DNA of 64,000 nt from Opitutaceae bacterium (GTDB taxonomy: Bacteria; Verrucomicrobiota; Verrucomicrobiia; Opitutales; Opitutaceae): the NCBI GenBank assembly GCA_041395105.1, contig JAWLBB010000002.1, forward strand, positions 992,001 through 1,056,000, given 5' to 3'. Position numbers and translations under genes: made by a program. Position 1 is the first letter of the stretch. Each line of letters opens with the position of its first letter. Under the pieces are notes generated by a model. The model was not told the DNA's origin. It saw only the letters and a list, made by a program, of their open reading frames with translations, and made no database searches. Below are positions 9,310 to 18,029 of this stretch, one piece after another.

Positions 9310-9445
9310 GTTTGGCCCACTAATCCACACGAATCTGCACGAATGAGGGTAGGGGAATGGCGAGTTTGGGGTTCGAATCGAACTCATCTCGTGCTCGATT
9401 CGTGTAAATTGGTGTAGATTCGTGGGCGATCCTCCATCTCCCCTC
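9310..9445. repeat. Inverted 'CACGAATC' repeats between the small membrane protein and tatC
   Basis: About 9318-9345 reads CTAATCCACACGAATCTGC and 9396-9426 reads its approximate inverse (CGTGTAAATTGGTGTAGATTCGTGGG). I recall similar palindromes as widely scattered intergenic repeats in environmental Verrucomicrobiota and Planctomycetota genomes. No gene was found here. Confidence 0.45.
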
Positions 9446-9473
9446 TCCGTCCCGATCGCGCGGCGCATCGGGG

Positions 9474-10337
9474 CTACTTGTCCTCATCCGCTTCCGCTTC
9501 AGCTTCGGCCCGATCGGCCTCCAGGCCGTCCGCGCGGGCCCGGGCGACCCGTCCCGCCACCTGGATGGACAGTTCGTATAGCGCGATCATGGGCAGGGCC
9601 ACCATGCTCTGGGTCAAAGGATCCGGAGTCGGAGTGATGATCGCGGCGATCAGGAAAAAGACCACGATCATGATCCGCCGGATCTTCTTCAACTGGGCCA
9701 CCTCGACGATGCCGAGGAAGACCAGGATCTGGATGACCATGGGGAACTGGAAGGCGGCCCCCATGCCGAGCACCATCCAGCTCAACAGCCCGTAGTAGCG
9801 ATCGGCCGACCAGATCAGCTCAAAATCGAGCAGCTTGTTAAAGTAGACCGAAATCTTGATCGCACTGGGGACCAGCACGAAATAGGCGAATGAGCCCCCG
9901 GCGATAAAGAGGATGAAAGACGCGATGCACGCCGGCAGGAGAATCCGGGCCTCCCGGGGATTGAGGGCCGGGGCCACGAATTTCCCGATGAAATAGAGGA
10001 CAAACGGCAGGGCGCCGAAGAGTCCCCCGAGGAAACAGACCTGCAGGTAGACCGAGAAAACCGCCATCGGGGAGGTAGTGACCAGTCCCGTGCGCTCGCC
10101 GGCGTTCTCAAAAGCCCGGTTCAGCGGCCAATTCAGGACATGGGCCACATCCTTGAGGAAAACCGCCATCACCACGAAGATGATGGCAAAGACCAGAACC
10201 GACTTGCCGATTGTCCACCGCAGTTCCTCGAGATGATCGAGGAATCCCATGGAGTTGGGGTCCTTCCTCTCCTCCTCCGGTTCGGCCGGAACAATCTCGG
10301 TCGGCTCTGGAGGGGATCTGTCGCTCTCGTCGGTCAT
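9474..10337 (-). CDS. tatC: Sec-independent protein translocase subunit TatC
   Basis: Inner-membrane receptor of the twin-arginine pathway, which binds RR signal peptides with TatB and exports folded proteins. It has 287 residues. The TatC N-terminal signature 'MGFLDHLEELRW' follows an acidic, proline-rich cytoplasmic extension (1-29) longer than in E. coli. Six hydrophobic helices follow, and the C-terminal 'PTPDPLTQSMVALPM' block is typical. The tail (about 265-287) is an Ala/Glu/Asp-rich charged segment. No tatA/tatB lies within the window, so the Tat genes are scattered. Confidence 0.95.
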   Translation of the reverse strand: MTDESDRSPPEPTEIVPAEPEEERKDPNSMGFLDHLEELRWTIGKSVLVFAIIFVVMAVFLKDVAHVLNWPLNRAFENAGERTGLVTTSPMAVFSVYLQVCFLGGLFGALPFVLYFIGKFVAPALNPREARILLPACIASFILFIAGGSFAYFVLVPSAIKISVYFNKLLDFELIWSADRYYGLLSWMVLGMGAAFQFPMVIQILVFLGIVEVAQLKKIRRIMIVVFFLIAAIITPTPDPLTQSMVALPMIALYELSIQVAGRVARARADGLEADRAEAEAEADEDK

Positions 10338-10469
10338 TAAATCAGGTGCACTCTGGATTATCGCCCGTTTTCCACACGGGAAGAGATCATCTGAACCGAA
10401 AGATTCCCCGGATCAAGGAATTAGCCGAGAAGCTTGTCATGAATGCACTTGGATCCTCTGGCGTTTGGT

Positions 10470-10590
10470 GTAGCAGCGTCGCTGTGTCGACGCTCATCAG
10501 GTCGAGTCCGCCAATGCGGATCCGGTTACTTCGCGGGCCTCACCGCGGCAGTATCATACGGCAGGCACGCCGGCACAGCGGCGTGGCTAC
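10470..10590. repeat. REP-A pair
   Basis: Direct GTAG-headed copy at 10470-10494 (GTAGCAGCGTCGCTGTGTCG...) and an inverted copy at 10566-10590 ending in CTAC. Stem bases differ from the 5-6 kb array (AGCGTCG/CGACGCT), while the loop CTGTGT and the head are kept, which shows compensated change. Confidence 0.75.
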
Positions 10591-10634
10591 ACTTCCAGCC
10601 CTGCATTGAGGGTTCGATCGATCGCGCTAGAAAT

Positions 10635-10704
10635 GGCGCGCCCGGCGGTCGCGCCCTACCTGAGATGCCAGATCCTATGGTAGGGACGGACCGCCGGGCC
10701 GTCC
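10635..10704. repeat. REP-D pair (GTAGGG-headed, CCGCCGGG-core palindromes)
   Basis: Inverted copy 10635-10660 and direct copy 10680-10704 (GTAGGGACGGACCGCCGGGC...). Each is a GC-rich hairpin, again with a GTAG head. A related headless copy lies near 25284-25308. The rest of the 640-bp gap 10338-10978 holds no gene I can support. Confidence 0.6.
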
Positions 10705-10978
10705 TCCGTCCTCTTTCACTTCGTTACCTCCGTTCCTTGAGCGAAGCGGGTGTGAAATCCCCTCCCCCGGCGGCCGCTGCGACCTACCGCTCCACCCTCC
10801 AACCGGACAATGAGCGGGGAGGAAAGGCCAATCCACGCGAAGACAGCGATGGTCGATCCGCTATGCTTCACGCCCACAGACGGTTGACTCAGGGATCTGG
10901 ATTCCGGACGGCCAGGACGGGGTTCAGTTCTCCAGTTGGCCACCCACTTGCCCTCCCCAAAAATCAAGGATCCTCCCA

Positions 10979-13042
10979 ATGCCTGAAACCCTGCTCCCCA
11001 CCCTTCCCGGAGATGACATCCGGCAGATCATGTGGCGGTTCACCGATCGCTTTGATCTTCAGATGGCCGTCCAGAGTGCCCGCGGCGTCGCTCGGGGAAC
11101 GGCGGCCCGCCTCGTCGCGGACGGATTGCGCAACACCCATGAATGGAATCCCGAGAAAGCCCGGTTGTTGACCGCCTTCGACGAGTCCGGGCTGACCGCT
11201 CTCTATATGGACGTGGACAAGGGCGGCTTCATTGAGGGTCCGAAGAACATGGCGATGTCGCTCGTCGCCTTCGAACTCTCCTGGGTCGATGCCGGCGCCG
11301 CCACCAGTTCGCTGGCCGGCAACCTCGCCCTGGCCCCCATCCACGAAAAAGGAACCGACGCCCAACGCGATTTCTACATGGGCAAATCCCTCCCACCCCA
11401 ACCGGGTGAGGACCGGGTCCCGTGGAGGGGCGCCTTCGCCCTGACCGAACCCCTCCCCTTTGTCGGAGTCGATACCGGGGTCCTCAGCGGCAAGGCGCGG
11501 ATCGCCGACTGGCCGGAGGGCGGCGAGCCGATCCTCCAGATCGACAAGCGGGGACGTTTCATCACCAACATGGATTTCGCGAATTTCGTGACGGCTGCCG
11601 TCGATTCCGACGACCCGCGGATCAAGGGAACCTTCATGGTCATCCTCGAGGAAACCGACCCCGGAACCTTCGATCGCGGTGCCCCCACCCTCAAACTGGT
11701 CCACCAGCTATCCTCGACCCGCGATCCCGTTTTCAGCCTGAAAGTTCCGGCCAGCCGGATCATCGGCGGCTACGAGGTCGTCGACGGCGTCATCGTCCCC
11801 AAGCACAACCACAGCGAAGTCATCGCGTCGGTCTTCCACCGGACCCGGATTCCGGTCGGCCTGATGACCGCTGCCAAGCTGCTCTCGGCAGTGGAACCGG
11901 TCATCCGCTACCAGCGCTCCCGTTTCCATGGTGGCGAATCCGGCGAAGGCAGCCCGCGCTTCGATCTCGGCCTCCAGATGAACGAAGATGTGACCCACCG
12001 CCTGATCGACGTCTGGGCCACCGGTGAAGCCGCCGCCTCGGTCGGCTTCGAGGCCGCCCGCCAGGCCGACACCTTCGATCCGATCGAACGCGCCAAAGAC
12101 CGGATCTGCCGGGAGCAGGGACTGGCCGGACGGGCCCAGTTGATGGCGCTCCGCAAGAAGGAGGCGGAGGTGATCGAATACCTCGACCTCCTCTACGCCA
12201 ACGAAGCCGACCGTGATGCCGCCCGCTTCGAAGCACTCGGTTCCGACATCCTTGTCCAGTTCGCCCTCATGGACGCCCGGGCCAATATCATGAACCCGGC
12301 GGTCAAACTCTGGAACACCGGAGTCGGCGCCACCATGATGCGGGAAGCCGTCGCCCTCATGGGTGGCTACGGGACGACCGAGGACTGCCCGGGCTTCCTC
12401 CCGCAGAAGTGGATGGACGCCCAGCTCGAGGCCACCTACGAGGGCCCCGAAGCGGTCCAGCGCCGCCACCTCACCCTCGGCATGACGAGCACCATCTTCC
12501 GGCACGAATTCAATCTTTGGATACAACGCCTGGATCAGCTCTCCGAATCCGAAGCCGCCTGCGGCCCCGGGACACTCGCCGCCGCCATGAGGATGTGGGC
12601 CTGGACGATTGATTTCCTCCACACCCACAATGATCCCTCCGGCAAGAAGCTCTACCACGGAAAACGCCAGGGGGTGACCTTCCCGGTCGCAGATGCCCTC
12701 TGTTGGCTCCTCTCGGCACGGCACTTCCTCGAAGACGTCCTCGAGCTCAAGAACAAAGGCGCGGAGAATCCGGTTCTGGCCGGATCCATCGACGGGTATG
12801 CCGCCTTTTATGCCGACCTCTGCCACGTCCAGGCTACCCGCGCGGCCGGTGAAGCCTCCCGAATCTGCGCCACCCTGGTTTTTGGCTTCCAGGAATCGAT
12901 CGATGATGGGGATCTCGCCGCCTTCACCGCAATGCGCGATGCGGTCGACCGTTCCTTCGCCGGCTCCGAACTGGCCCGCGCCCGCGCCGCCCAGGCCCTG
13001 ACGAGCATCATGATCCCCGAGGCCCTCGACTACCCGGCCTGA
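10979..13042 (+). CDS. Acyl-CoA dehydrogenase family protein (divergent, 687 aa)
   Basis: FAD-dependent acyl-CoA dehydrogenase fold. The mid-domain includes 'GAFALTEPLPFVGVDTG', corresponding to the family's 'a-T-E' flavin/substrate block. The C-terminal helical domain has 'GGYGTTEDCPGFLPQKW' followed by 'ATYEGPEAVQRRHL', the counterpart of the usual G-G-x-G-y...Y-E-G-T-x-x-x-Q signature. It is much longer than the ~380-residue short-chain enzymes, with ~150 extra C-terminal residues similar in length to ACAD9/VLCAD-type proteins. An AAGGA ribosome binding site lies upstream of ATG 10979. Next genes encode an ETF:quinone oxidoreductase-like protein and both ETF subunits, so its electrons very probably go through that ETF to quinone. 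The substrate chain length is unknown. Confidence 0.82.
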   Translation: MPETLLPTLPGDDIRQIMWRFTDRFDLQMAVQSARGVARGTAARLVADGLRNTHEWNPEKARLLTAFDESGLTALYMDVDKGGFIEGPKNMAMSLVAFELSWVDAGAATSSLAGNLALAPIHEKGTDAQRDFYMGKSLPPQPGEDRVPWRGAFALTEPLPFVGVDTGVLSGKARIADWPEGGEPILQIDKRGRFITNMDFANFVTAAVDSDDPRIKGTFMVILEETDPGTFDRGAPTLKLVHQLSSTRDPVFSLKVPASRIIGGYEVVDGVIVPKHNHSEVIASVFHRTRIPVGLMTAAKLLSAVEPVIRYQRSRFHGGESGEGSPRFDLGLQMNEDVTHRLIDVWATGEAAASVGFEAARQADTFDPIERAKDRICREQGLAGRAQLMALRKKEAEVIEYLDLLYANEADRDAARFEALGSDILVQFALMDARANIMNPAVKLWNTGVGATMMREAVALMGGYGTTEDCPGFLPQKWMDAQLEATYEGPEAVQRRHLTLGMTSTIFRHEFNLWIQRLDQLSESEAACGPGTLAAAMRMWAWTIDFLHTHNDPSGKKLYHGKRQGVTFPVADALCWLLSARHFLEDVLELKNKGAENPVLAGSIDGYAAFYADLCHVQATRAAGEASRICATLVFGFQESIDDGDLAAFTAMRDAVDRSFAGSELARARAAQALTSIMIPEALDYPA

Positions 13043-13088
13043 ATCGAATGTTCCCCGGATGAGAAGGTTGCAGCATAGATCACAAGTT

Positions 13089-13152
13089 GTAGCCGCGGCA
13101 GTCTCTTGCCGCGAACCCACGTGGATACGCCCCAAGAGACTGGGGCGACTAC
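13089..13152. repeat. REP-B pair
   Basis: Direct arm 13089-13113, GTAG + CCGCGGCA-GTCTCT-TGCCGCG. Inverted arm 13128-13152, GCCCCA-AGAGAC-TGGGGC + inverted GTAG. The two hairpins of the pair have different stems but the same GTCTCT loop. The hairpin pair, not a gene, fills the 13043-13255 gap. Confidence 0.8.
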
Positions 13153-13255
13153 ACCAAACAGAACGACGAGCAGGAAGCGTCAGTTCCGACCAGAGAAACC
13201 GGTCTGGCCTGGCGGTATTCCCGCCTGTTCCCTTCGAGCTGCGGGATTGATCAAA

Positions 13256-15115
13256 ATGGAAGCAACCGAGAACACCCCACCGGCCTTTGACCGGCAGTCG
13301 ATGCCGGTGGACATCGCCTGCGTCGGTTTCGGCCCCGCCACCGGGGCGTTCCTGACCACCCTGCAGCGTGGACTCCTCAACCCGGATGGGACGCCGACTG
13401 TTGAGAGCGCCGTCATGCCGGGCATGCCCCCGCAGGTCATCTGTTACGAGCGGGCCGACGACCTCGGCTTCGGGGTCTCCGGTGTGGTCACGGAGGGTCG
13501 GTCCATCCGGGAGAGTTTTCCGGAGCTCGATCTAAGCCAGATTCCGATGGCGACGGAGGTCCGGCACGAAGAAATCGTTTACCTGCTTGATCCCATCGGC
13601 GCCTCGCGACGGTCGGCCTTTCTCAAGGCGGTGGACGCCCTTGTCCGCCCCTTCGCCCGGAATCACGGCGTCGTTCTCCCCTGGATTCCGCCCTTTCTCC
13701 GCAAGGAGCCGGGGATGATCTTCTCCATGGGCCAGTTCTGCCAATGGGTGGGCCAGCAGGTCACGGCCGACGGCACCATCCAGGTCTGGCCGGGCACTCC
13801 GGTTGGCGAAGCACTGATCGATGATCACCGGGTCCGGGGTGTGCGTCTGCTTGACCAGGGTGTCGACGCCGCCGGCAATCCCACCGTTGGATTCATGCCC
13901 GGGATGGACATCGAGGCCGCCCTCACCGTGGTGGGCGACGGCCCCTACGGCCCGGTCGGCCGCCAGCTCGATGCCCATTTCGGGATGCCGGAAGGACACC
14001 ACGGTCGCGACTGGGCGGTCGGGATGAAATTCGTAATTGATCTACCCGAATCCTGCACGCTCGAACCCGGCACCGTCATCCACACCCTCGGATTTCCGGA
14101 GCCCGAAATCTTCGGCTTCCTCTACGTTCACCCGAACCGGGTCGCCGGATGCGGCATCTTTGTGCCCTCCTGGTTCCAAAACCCTGCCCGCACCGCCTAT
14201 CGCTACCTCCAGCACTGGATGTTGCACCCCTGGCTCTGGAAGCACCTGCAGGGTGGGACCCTGCGCAGCTGGGGGGCCAAATCAATCGCCGAGTCCGGCC
14301 GGAAGGGCGAACCCCACCTGGTCGGCGACGGCTATGCCCGGATCGGTGAAGGTTCCGGCAGCACCAATGTCCTGAAGAACTCCGGAGTCGACGAGGCTTG
14401 GGCCACCGGAACCCAACTCGGTGAAGCCGTCCTCGAGTTGCTCAAGGCAAAGAAGCCCTTCACCCGGGAAAACCTGGAAGCCACCTACGTGACAAGGCGC
14501 CGCGCCAGCTGGCTGGAGACCGAATTGCGCAAGGCCGAACATGCCCGCAACGGCTTTCAAAAGGGATTTGTCCGGGGCCTGATCGGCACCGCCCTGGCGG
14601 GACTCTCCGGCGGACATCTGCATCTGGGTGGCGAGATCCGGCGACCCGCGGATCACGTGCCGACCTTTGAGGACTATTGCCGGGGTCGGATCGACCCGGC
14701 CGAGATCGCCGGCATCCGCGCAGAATGTGAAGCCAAAGGCGTCGCCCTTCACGACGCCCTGATGAACCGCGTCGGCTGGCCGGAAATCCCCCTCGATGGC
14801 CAATTGCTCGTCTCCCAGCAGGATGCCCTCCTCATGGGCGGCAAGGTCCAGGCTCCCGGCGGCTACGCCGACCATCTTTCGTTTTACGACACGGCAACCT
14901 GCGAGGCCTGCTCGGTCCGCATCTGCGTCGAGGCCTGCTCGGGCCAGGCCATCATGACCAACCCCGATGGGGGCATCCCGCTTTTCGATCGGGAAAAGTG
15001 CGTTCATTGCGGCGCCTGCCTCTGGAACTGCTCCCACTCCCACCCCACCGACCCGGAACGCGGCAACGTCAACCTTCAGGCCAGCACCGGTGGATTCCAT
15101 TCAGCCGAAAACTGA
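13256..15115 (+). CDS. ETF:quinone oxidoreductase-like flavoprotein with C-terminal ferredoxin domain
   Basis: FAD-binding N-terminus 'VDIACVGFGPATGAF' (dinucleotide-binding fold), a large substrate/quinone domain, 'GDGYARIGEGSGSTNVLKNS' near the middle (the second flavin-contact block), and a C-terminal Fe-S domain. Cysteines there fall into two sets: C-x2-C-x4-C-x3-C ('CEACSVRICVEAC') and C-x2-C-x2-C-x3-C ('CVHCGACLWNC'). Canonical ETF-QO binds a single [4Fe-4S] cluster, so this 619-residue protein may bind two. I start at ATG 13256; the frame is open upstream to 13106, but that stretch translates the REP-B repeat. Expected role: monotopic membrane protein passing electrons from EtfAB to quinone. 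A FixC-like branch is an alternative. Confidence 0.82.
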   Translation: MEATENTPPAFDRQSMPVDIACVGFGPATGAFLTTLQRGLLNPDGTPTVESAVMPGMPPQVICYERADDLGFGVSGVVTEGRSIRESFPELDLSQIPMATEVRHEEIVYLLDPIGASRRSAFLKAVDALVRPFARNHGVVLPWIPPFLRKEPGMIFSMGQFCQWVGQQVTADGTIQVWPGTPVGEALIDDHRVRGVRLLDQGVDAAGNPTVGFMPGMDIEAALTVVGDGPYGPVGRQLDAHFGMPEGHHGRDWAVGMKFVIDLPESCTLEPGTVIHTLGFPEPEIFGFLYVHPNRVAGCGIFVPSWFQNPARTAYRYLQHWMLHPWLWKHLQGGTLRSWGAKSIAESGRKGEPHLVGDGYARIGEGSGSTNVLKNSGVDEAWATGTQLGEAVLELLKAKKPFTRENLEATYVTRRRASWLETELRKAEHARNGFQKGFVRGLIGTALAGLSGGHLHLGGEIRRPADHVPTFEDYCRGRIDPAEIAGIRAECEAKGVALHDALMNRVGWPEIPLDGQLLVSQQDALLMGGKVQAPGGYADHLSFYDTATCEACSVRICVEACSGQAIMTNPDGGIPLFDREKCVHCGACLWNCSHSHPTDPERGNVNLQASTGGFHSAEN

Positions 15116-15160
15116 TCCGGATGTTTTCTCAGGATCGCGAAAAATACAAACAACCAGACT

Positions 15161-15621
15161 GTAGGAGAGGCTTTACGCCTCGATCTCAAAGCCCGACAAA
15201 CAGCGGAAGAAAACTACTACCGAGCTACAAGCGACATGACCGCAAGAGCCCAAGAATCAATGAATGAAAGGACTGACTTGAATAACCATCTTGAGAGCTT
15301 TTCAGGCTGCATCGCAGGCTGTAGCCGCGGCAGTCTCTTGCCGCGAATCCGCGTCGGTGCGCCCCAAGAGACTGGGGCGACTAGCCCTGAAATGACCTCA
15401 TCTGGATTCTCTCCGGGACTGACCTGATTCGATTTCATCCCAATCATCATATTGCCTTCTCCCTTCGATTCTTTCGTTCCTTCGAGTGTTCCGGTTCACT
15501 CCGTGCCCGGACTGGTCGCTCGCTCGGTACAATTCGTCCAGAGACCCTAACATCCTTCCACTGCAATCGAGGCATAAAGCCTCTCCTACAGGAGACAATC
15601 GAGGCGTAAAGCCTCTCCTAC
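15161..15621. repeat. Gap filled with REP-C and REP-B palindromes
   Basis: REP-C: 15161-15187 (GTAGGAGAGGCTTTACGCCT...), and an inverted pair at 15566-15590 and 15598-15621, each a GAGGC-TTTA-GCCTC hairpin ending in inverted GTAG. REP-B: 15321-15384, same double-hairpin form as at 13089. Two REP families thus occupy one 567-bp gap between the ETF-QO and etfB genes. No gene was found. Confidence 0.8.
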
Positions 15622-15682
15622 ACGAGACCCTTCGTGCGACTTCGTGTCCTTCGTGGACCATTAACCTCCTCCTTCTCCAAAC

Positions 15683-16492
15683 ATGCCACACACCTTCCAA
15701 ATCGTCGTCTGCGGGGGCATCGTGCCCAACCCGCTCCAGGCCCTCGAACCAGTCGCAGGACCAACCGGTCCGGGCCTGAAGAATGAAATGATGCTTCCCG
15801 CCGTGCTCGACCCCTGGTCCTGGCACGCCCTCTTCGAAGCCGCCGACCTCGCCAAACGACACCCCGGCAGCAAGGTCTGGCTGGTCAGCCTGAGCCCAAA
15901 AGCCAAGCTCCAACAGGTCATGATGAGCGTGGCCCAAAAAGCGGCCTTCGAGCTTGTGGTGGTCGACGGCCCCTCGACCGGATTTGTTGATGCCGCCGAG
16001 ACCGCGAAAGCCCTCGCTGAGGCGATCCAGGCCATCCCGGGACTCGACCTCTCCCGGCTCCTGCTTTTCGGTGGCTGGCAATCCGCCTCCCGGGGCACCG
16101 GAGCCGTCCTCCAGATGATCGGCGAAACGCTCGGAATCCATGAACAGTTCCAGGGAGTCGATCACCTGACCGTCGGCGATGACGGCTCCCTCGAGATCCT
16201 CGAGCGGATCGAGGGCGGCGCCTGGCAGAAATCGCAATGCGCCGGAACCCCCGCCGTTCTCGGCTGGGCCACCGGCAATCTGCCGGAACCCCCGAACAAT
16301 CCGCAGATCGGCATGCAGAACATGCGATTGATCATGCCGGCCCTGCAGAAGGCCCGCCCGGCCGGACTGAAAGGCGAAGGACTGGCCTATGTCTCGGTCG
16401 AGTCACCGAAGCAACGCCGGGAAACGCGTATCGAGAAAGACATGACGCCCGAGGCCATCGCCGACGAACTCGTCGCCTGGCTGAAGAGCTGA
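15683..16492 (+). CDS. etfB: Electron transfer flavoprotein beta-subunit family protein
   Basis: A 269-residue ETF-beta-like protein: 'IVVCGGIVPNPLQ' at the start, 'LDPWSWHALFEAADLAKRH' as counterpart of the usual N-x-x-D-x-x-A-x-E-x-A block, and 'IGMQNMRLIMPALQKARPA', matching the R-x-x-s-x-x-x-x-m-x-A-k-x-k motif near the C-terminus. Paired with the alpha subunit it would form a soluble FAD (and AMP or second flavin) heterodimer. It lies between the ETF-QO-like gene and etfA, separated by repeat-filled gaps of ~570 and ~150 bp, so joint transcription is likely but not proven. The sequence is clearly divergent from mitochondrial/proteobacterial ETF. Confidence 0.78.
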   Translation: MPHTFQIVVCGGIVPNPLQALEPVAGPTGPGLKNEMMLPAVLDPWSWHALFEAADLAKRHPGSKVWLVSLSPKAKLQQVMMSVAQKAAFELVVVDGPSTGFVDAAETAKALAEAIQAIPGLDLSRLLLFGGWQSASRGTGAVLQMIGETLGIHEQFQGVDHLTVGDDGSLEILERIEGGAWQKSQCAGTPAVLGWATGNLPEPPNNPQIGMQNMRLIMPALQKARPAGLKGEGLAYVSVESPKQRRETRIEKDMTPEAIADELVAWLKS

Positions 16493-16552
16493 ACCCACCA
16501 ACTGCAACCCCATCCCAAAACCATCAATCTCTCCAATCCCACTCTTTCGTTT

Positions 16553-16616
16553 GGTGCAGCCGCCCCGGCCCCCTGGGGCGGAAGACTCGAAACGATATCC
16601 CGGCAGGAGACTGCCG
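16553..16616. repeat. REP-B-like degenerate pair
   Basis: GCCGCCCCGGCCCCCTGGGGCGG hairpin at about 16557-16580 and CCCGGCAGGAGACTGCCGGG at about 16600-16619, followed by CCTAC (inverted head). It lies between etfB and etfA and has lost the exact GTAG head on its left side (GCAG). Confidence 0.5.
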
Positions 16617-16642
16617 GGCCTACACCCGCTTAACCCATTGTC

Positions 16643-17662
16643 ATGAATAACAGGATACTCTGGATCGGATTCACCGACGAAAACGGCGCCCTCGACAAGG
16701 CCGCGCTCGAAGCCCTGACCGCGGCCCGCACCATGGCCGACGGACTCGGGAGCGAACTGTTCGCCGGACTGATCGGGCCCGCCATCGCCGACGCGGCCAC
16801 CCAGGCCGGCGGGACTGGAGCCGTCTCCGTCCTTGGCCTGACCGGCGAAGCCTGGGCCGCTCCCCGCTACGCCTCCGACGTGGCCGGCTGCGAACGACTG
16901 GCCCGCGAGACCGAAGCCGGCGTGGTCGTCGCCGCGGCCAATTCCCGTTTCAGCCGGGTCTGCGCCGGGCTGGCCCAGCGACTCAGCGGTCGCGTCGACA
17001 CCCAGGTCACCCAGATCACCACGGATGGGAGTAACCTCTCGGTTTCGCGCTGGTTCTACCGCCAAAGGATGATCGGCACCCTCTCGCGGACGACCCGCCC
17101 CTGGGTCCTCTCCATCGCCCCCGGCAGCTTCGCTCCCGCCGCTCCGGGCGAGACCACCGTGACTCCGCTTGAAGCCGGTAAGATGTCCTCTCGCACAACG
17201 GTGCTGGGGATCGAGGCCGGAACCGCCGGGGCCCAGACCATCCGGCCCGATGCCGACACGCTGCTCGTTGCCGGCGCCGGATGGACCAAGAAGCAGGCCG
17301 ATGGAGCGGTTCACACCGATGTGGCTGCGCAGCTCATCCTCGACTTCGTTGAAAAGACCCGTGGATCCCTCGGAAGCTCGAAATCCATGGTCGACCTGGC
17401 CTCCGAAGGGCAGGCTGTCCTGCCTTTTCTCACTCACCTCCACCAGATCGGACAGACCGGAGCCAGCCCCAGACACACCAAGGGTCTCGCCACCTGCTGT
17501 CACGGCGAGGAACCCCATGCCGTCGGCTGGCGCTTCATCAACGAACGCCGCGCCATCAACACCGACGCCAATTGCGGCTGGGCCCAGGGCAAAGCCGACG
17601 TCCTCTACGTGGCCGACGCCTTTGAGGTCATGAAGCAGGTGAACGCGAAGCTGGGGAGCTGA
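16643..17662 (+). CDS. etfA: Electron transfer flavoprotein alpha-subunit family protein (divergent)
   Basis: A 339-residue ETF-alpha-like protein. The C-terminal FAD domain is recognisable by 'LLVAGAGWTKKQAD', 'HQIGQTGASPRH' (usual Q-I-G-Q-T-G) and 'GKADVLYVADAFEVMKQV' (usual a-D-y-g-i-v-g-D). The classical S-G-A-I-Q-H flavin motif is replaced by a Cys/His-rich segment 'TCCHGEEPHAVGW', and a further Cys sits in 'TDANCGWAQG'. The N-terminal domain shows alternating Rossmann-like strands. With etfB and the ETF-QO-like protein it should relay electrons from the acyl-CoA dehydrogenase. The altered motif makes bound-flavin chemistry uncertain. Confidence 0.76.
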   Translation: MNNRILWIGFTDENGALDKAALEALTAARTMADGLGSELFAGLIGPAIADAATQAGGTGAVSVLGLTGEAWAAPRYASDVAGCERLARETEAGVVVAAANSRFSRVCAGLAQRLSGRVDTQVTQITTDGSNLSVSRWFYRQRMIGTLSRTTRPWVLSIAPGSFAPAAPGETTVTPLEAGKMSSRTTVLGIEAGTAGAQTIRPDADTLLVAGAGWTKKQADGAVHTDVAAQLILDFVEKTRGSLGSSKSMVDLASEGQAVLPFLTHLHQIGQTGASPRHTKGLATCCHGEEPHAVGWRFINERRAINTDANCGWAQGKADVLYVADAFEVMKQVNAKLGS

Positions 17663-17695
17663 AAATCAGGGTATGCGCGGATCGACTCGCAACCT

Positions 17696-17754
17696 GTAGG
17701 AGAGGCTTCATGCCTCGATCAACCACCAGATCGAGGGATAAACCCTCTCCTACA
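17696..17754. repeat. REP-C pair
   Basis: Direct copy beginning GTAGGAGAGGCTTCATGCCT at 17696 and an inverted copy ending CTCTCCTAC at 17753. It fills part of the 17663-18029 gap, which otherwise shows no gene. Confidence 0.72.
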
Positions 17755-18029
17755 CAGGAAACTCATAATCCTGAACAGCCGGACACTTCCGTTTCGACCC
17801 GGTGCGCATACTTTGCTAATGATTCAGCAGTACTTGGCATCGTCTTGAGCATGACCCTGCCGCCTGCTAACAGATTCGCTTATCAGGAGATTAGCAGGTC
17901 CCGTGTTCCCACCATCACAACGCTCGACGACCCCCCTCCACGCCCGACGCGGCACGGATCGGCAGGAGCCTGTGACCGCTTCCGGGAATTCCTCCTCCCC
18001 ACTGCCCCGTTTTCGACCCAGGTCCGCCC

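Noticed and set aside
11708..13135. 475-codon minus-strand open frame opposite the acyl-CoA dehydrogenase gene
   Set aside because: Antisense shadow caused by high GC at third positions. The plus-strand product has acyl-CoA dehydrogenase motifs throughout.
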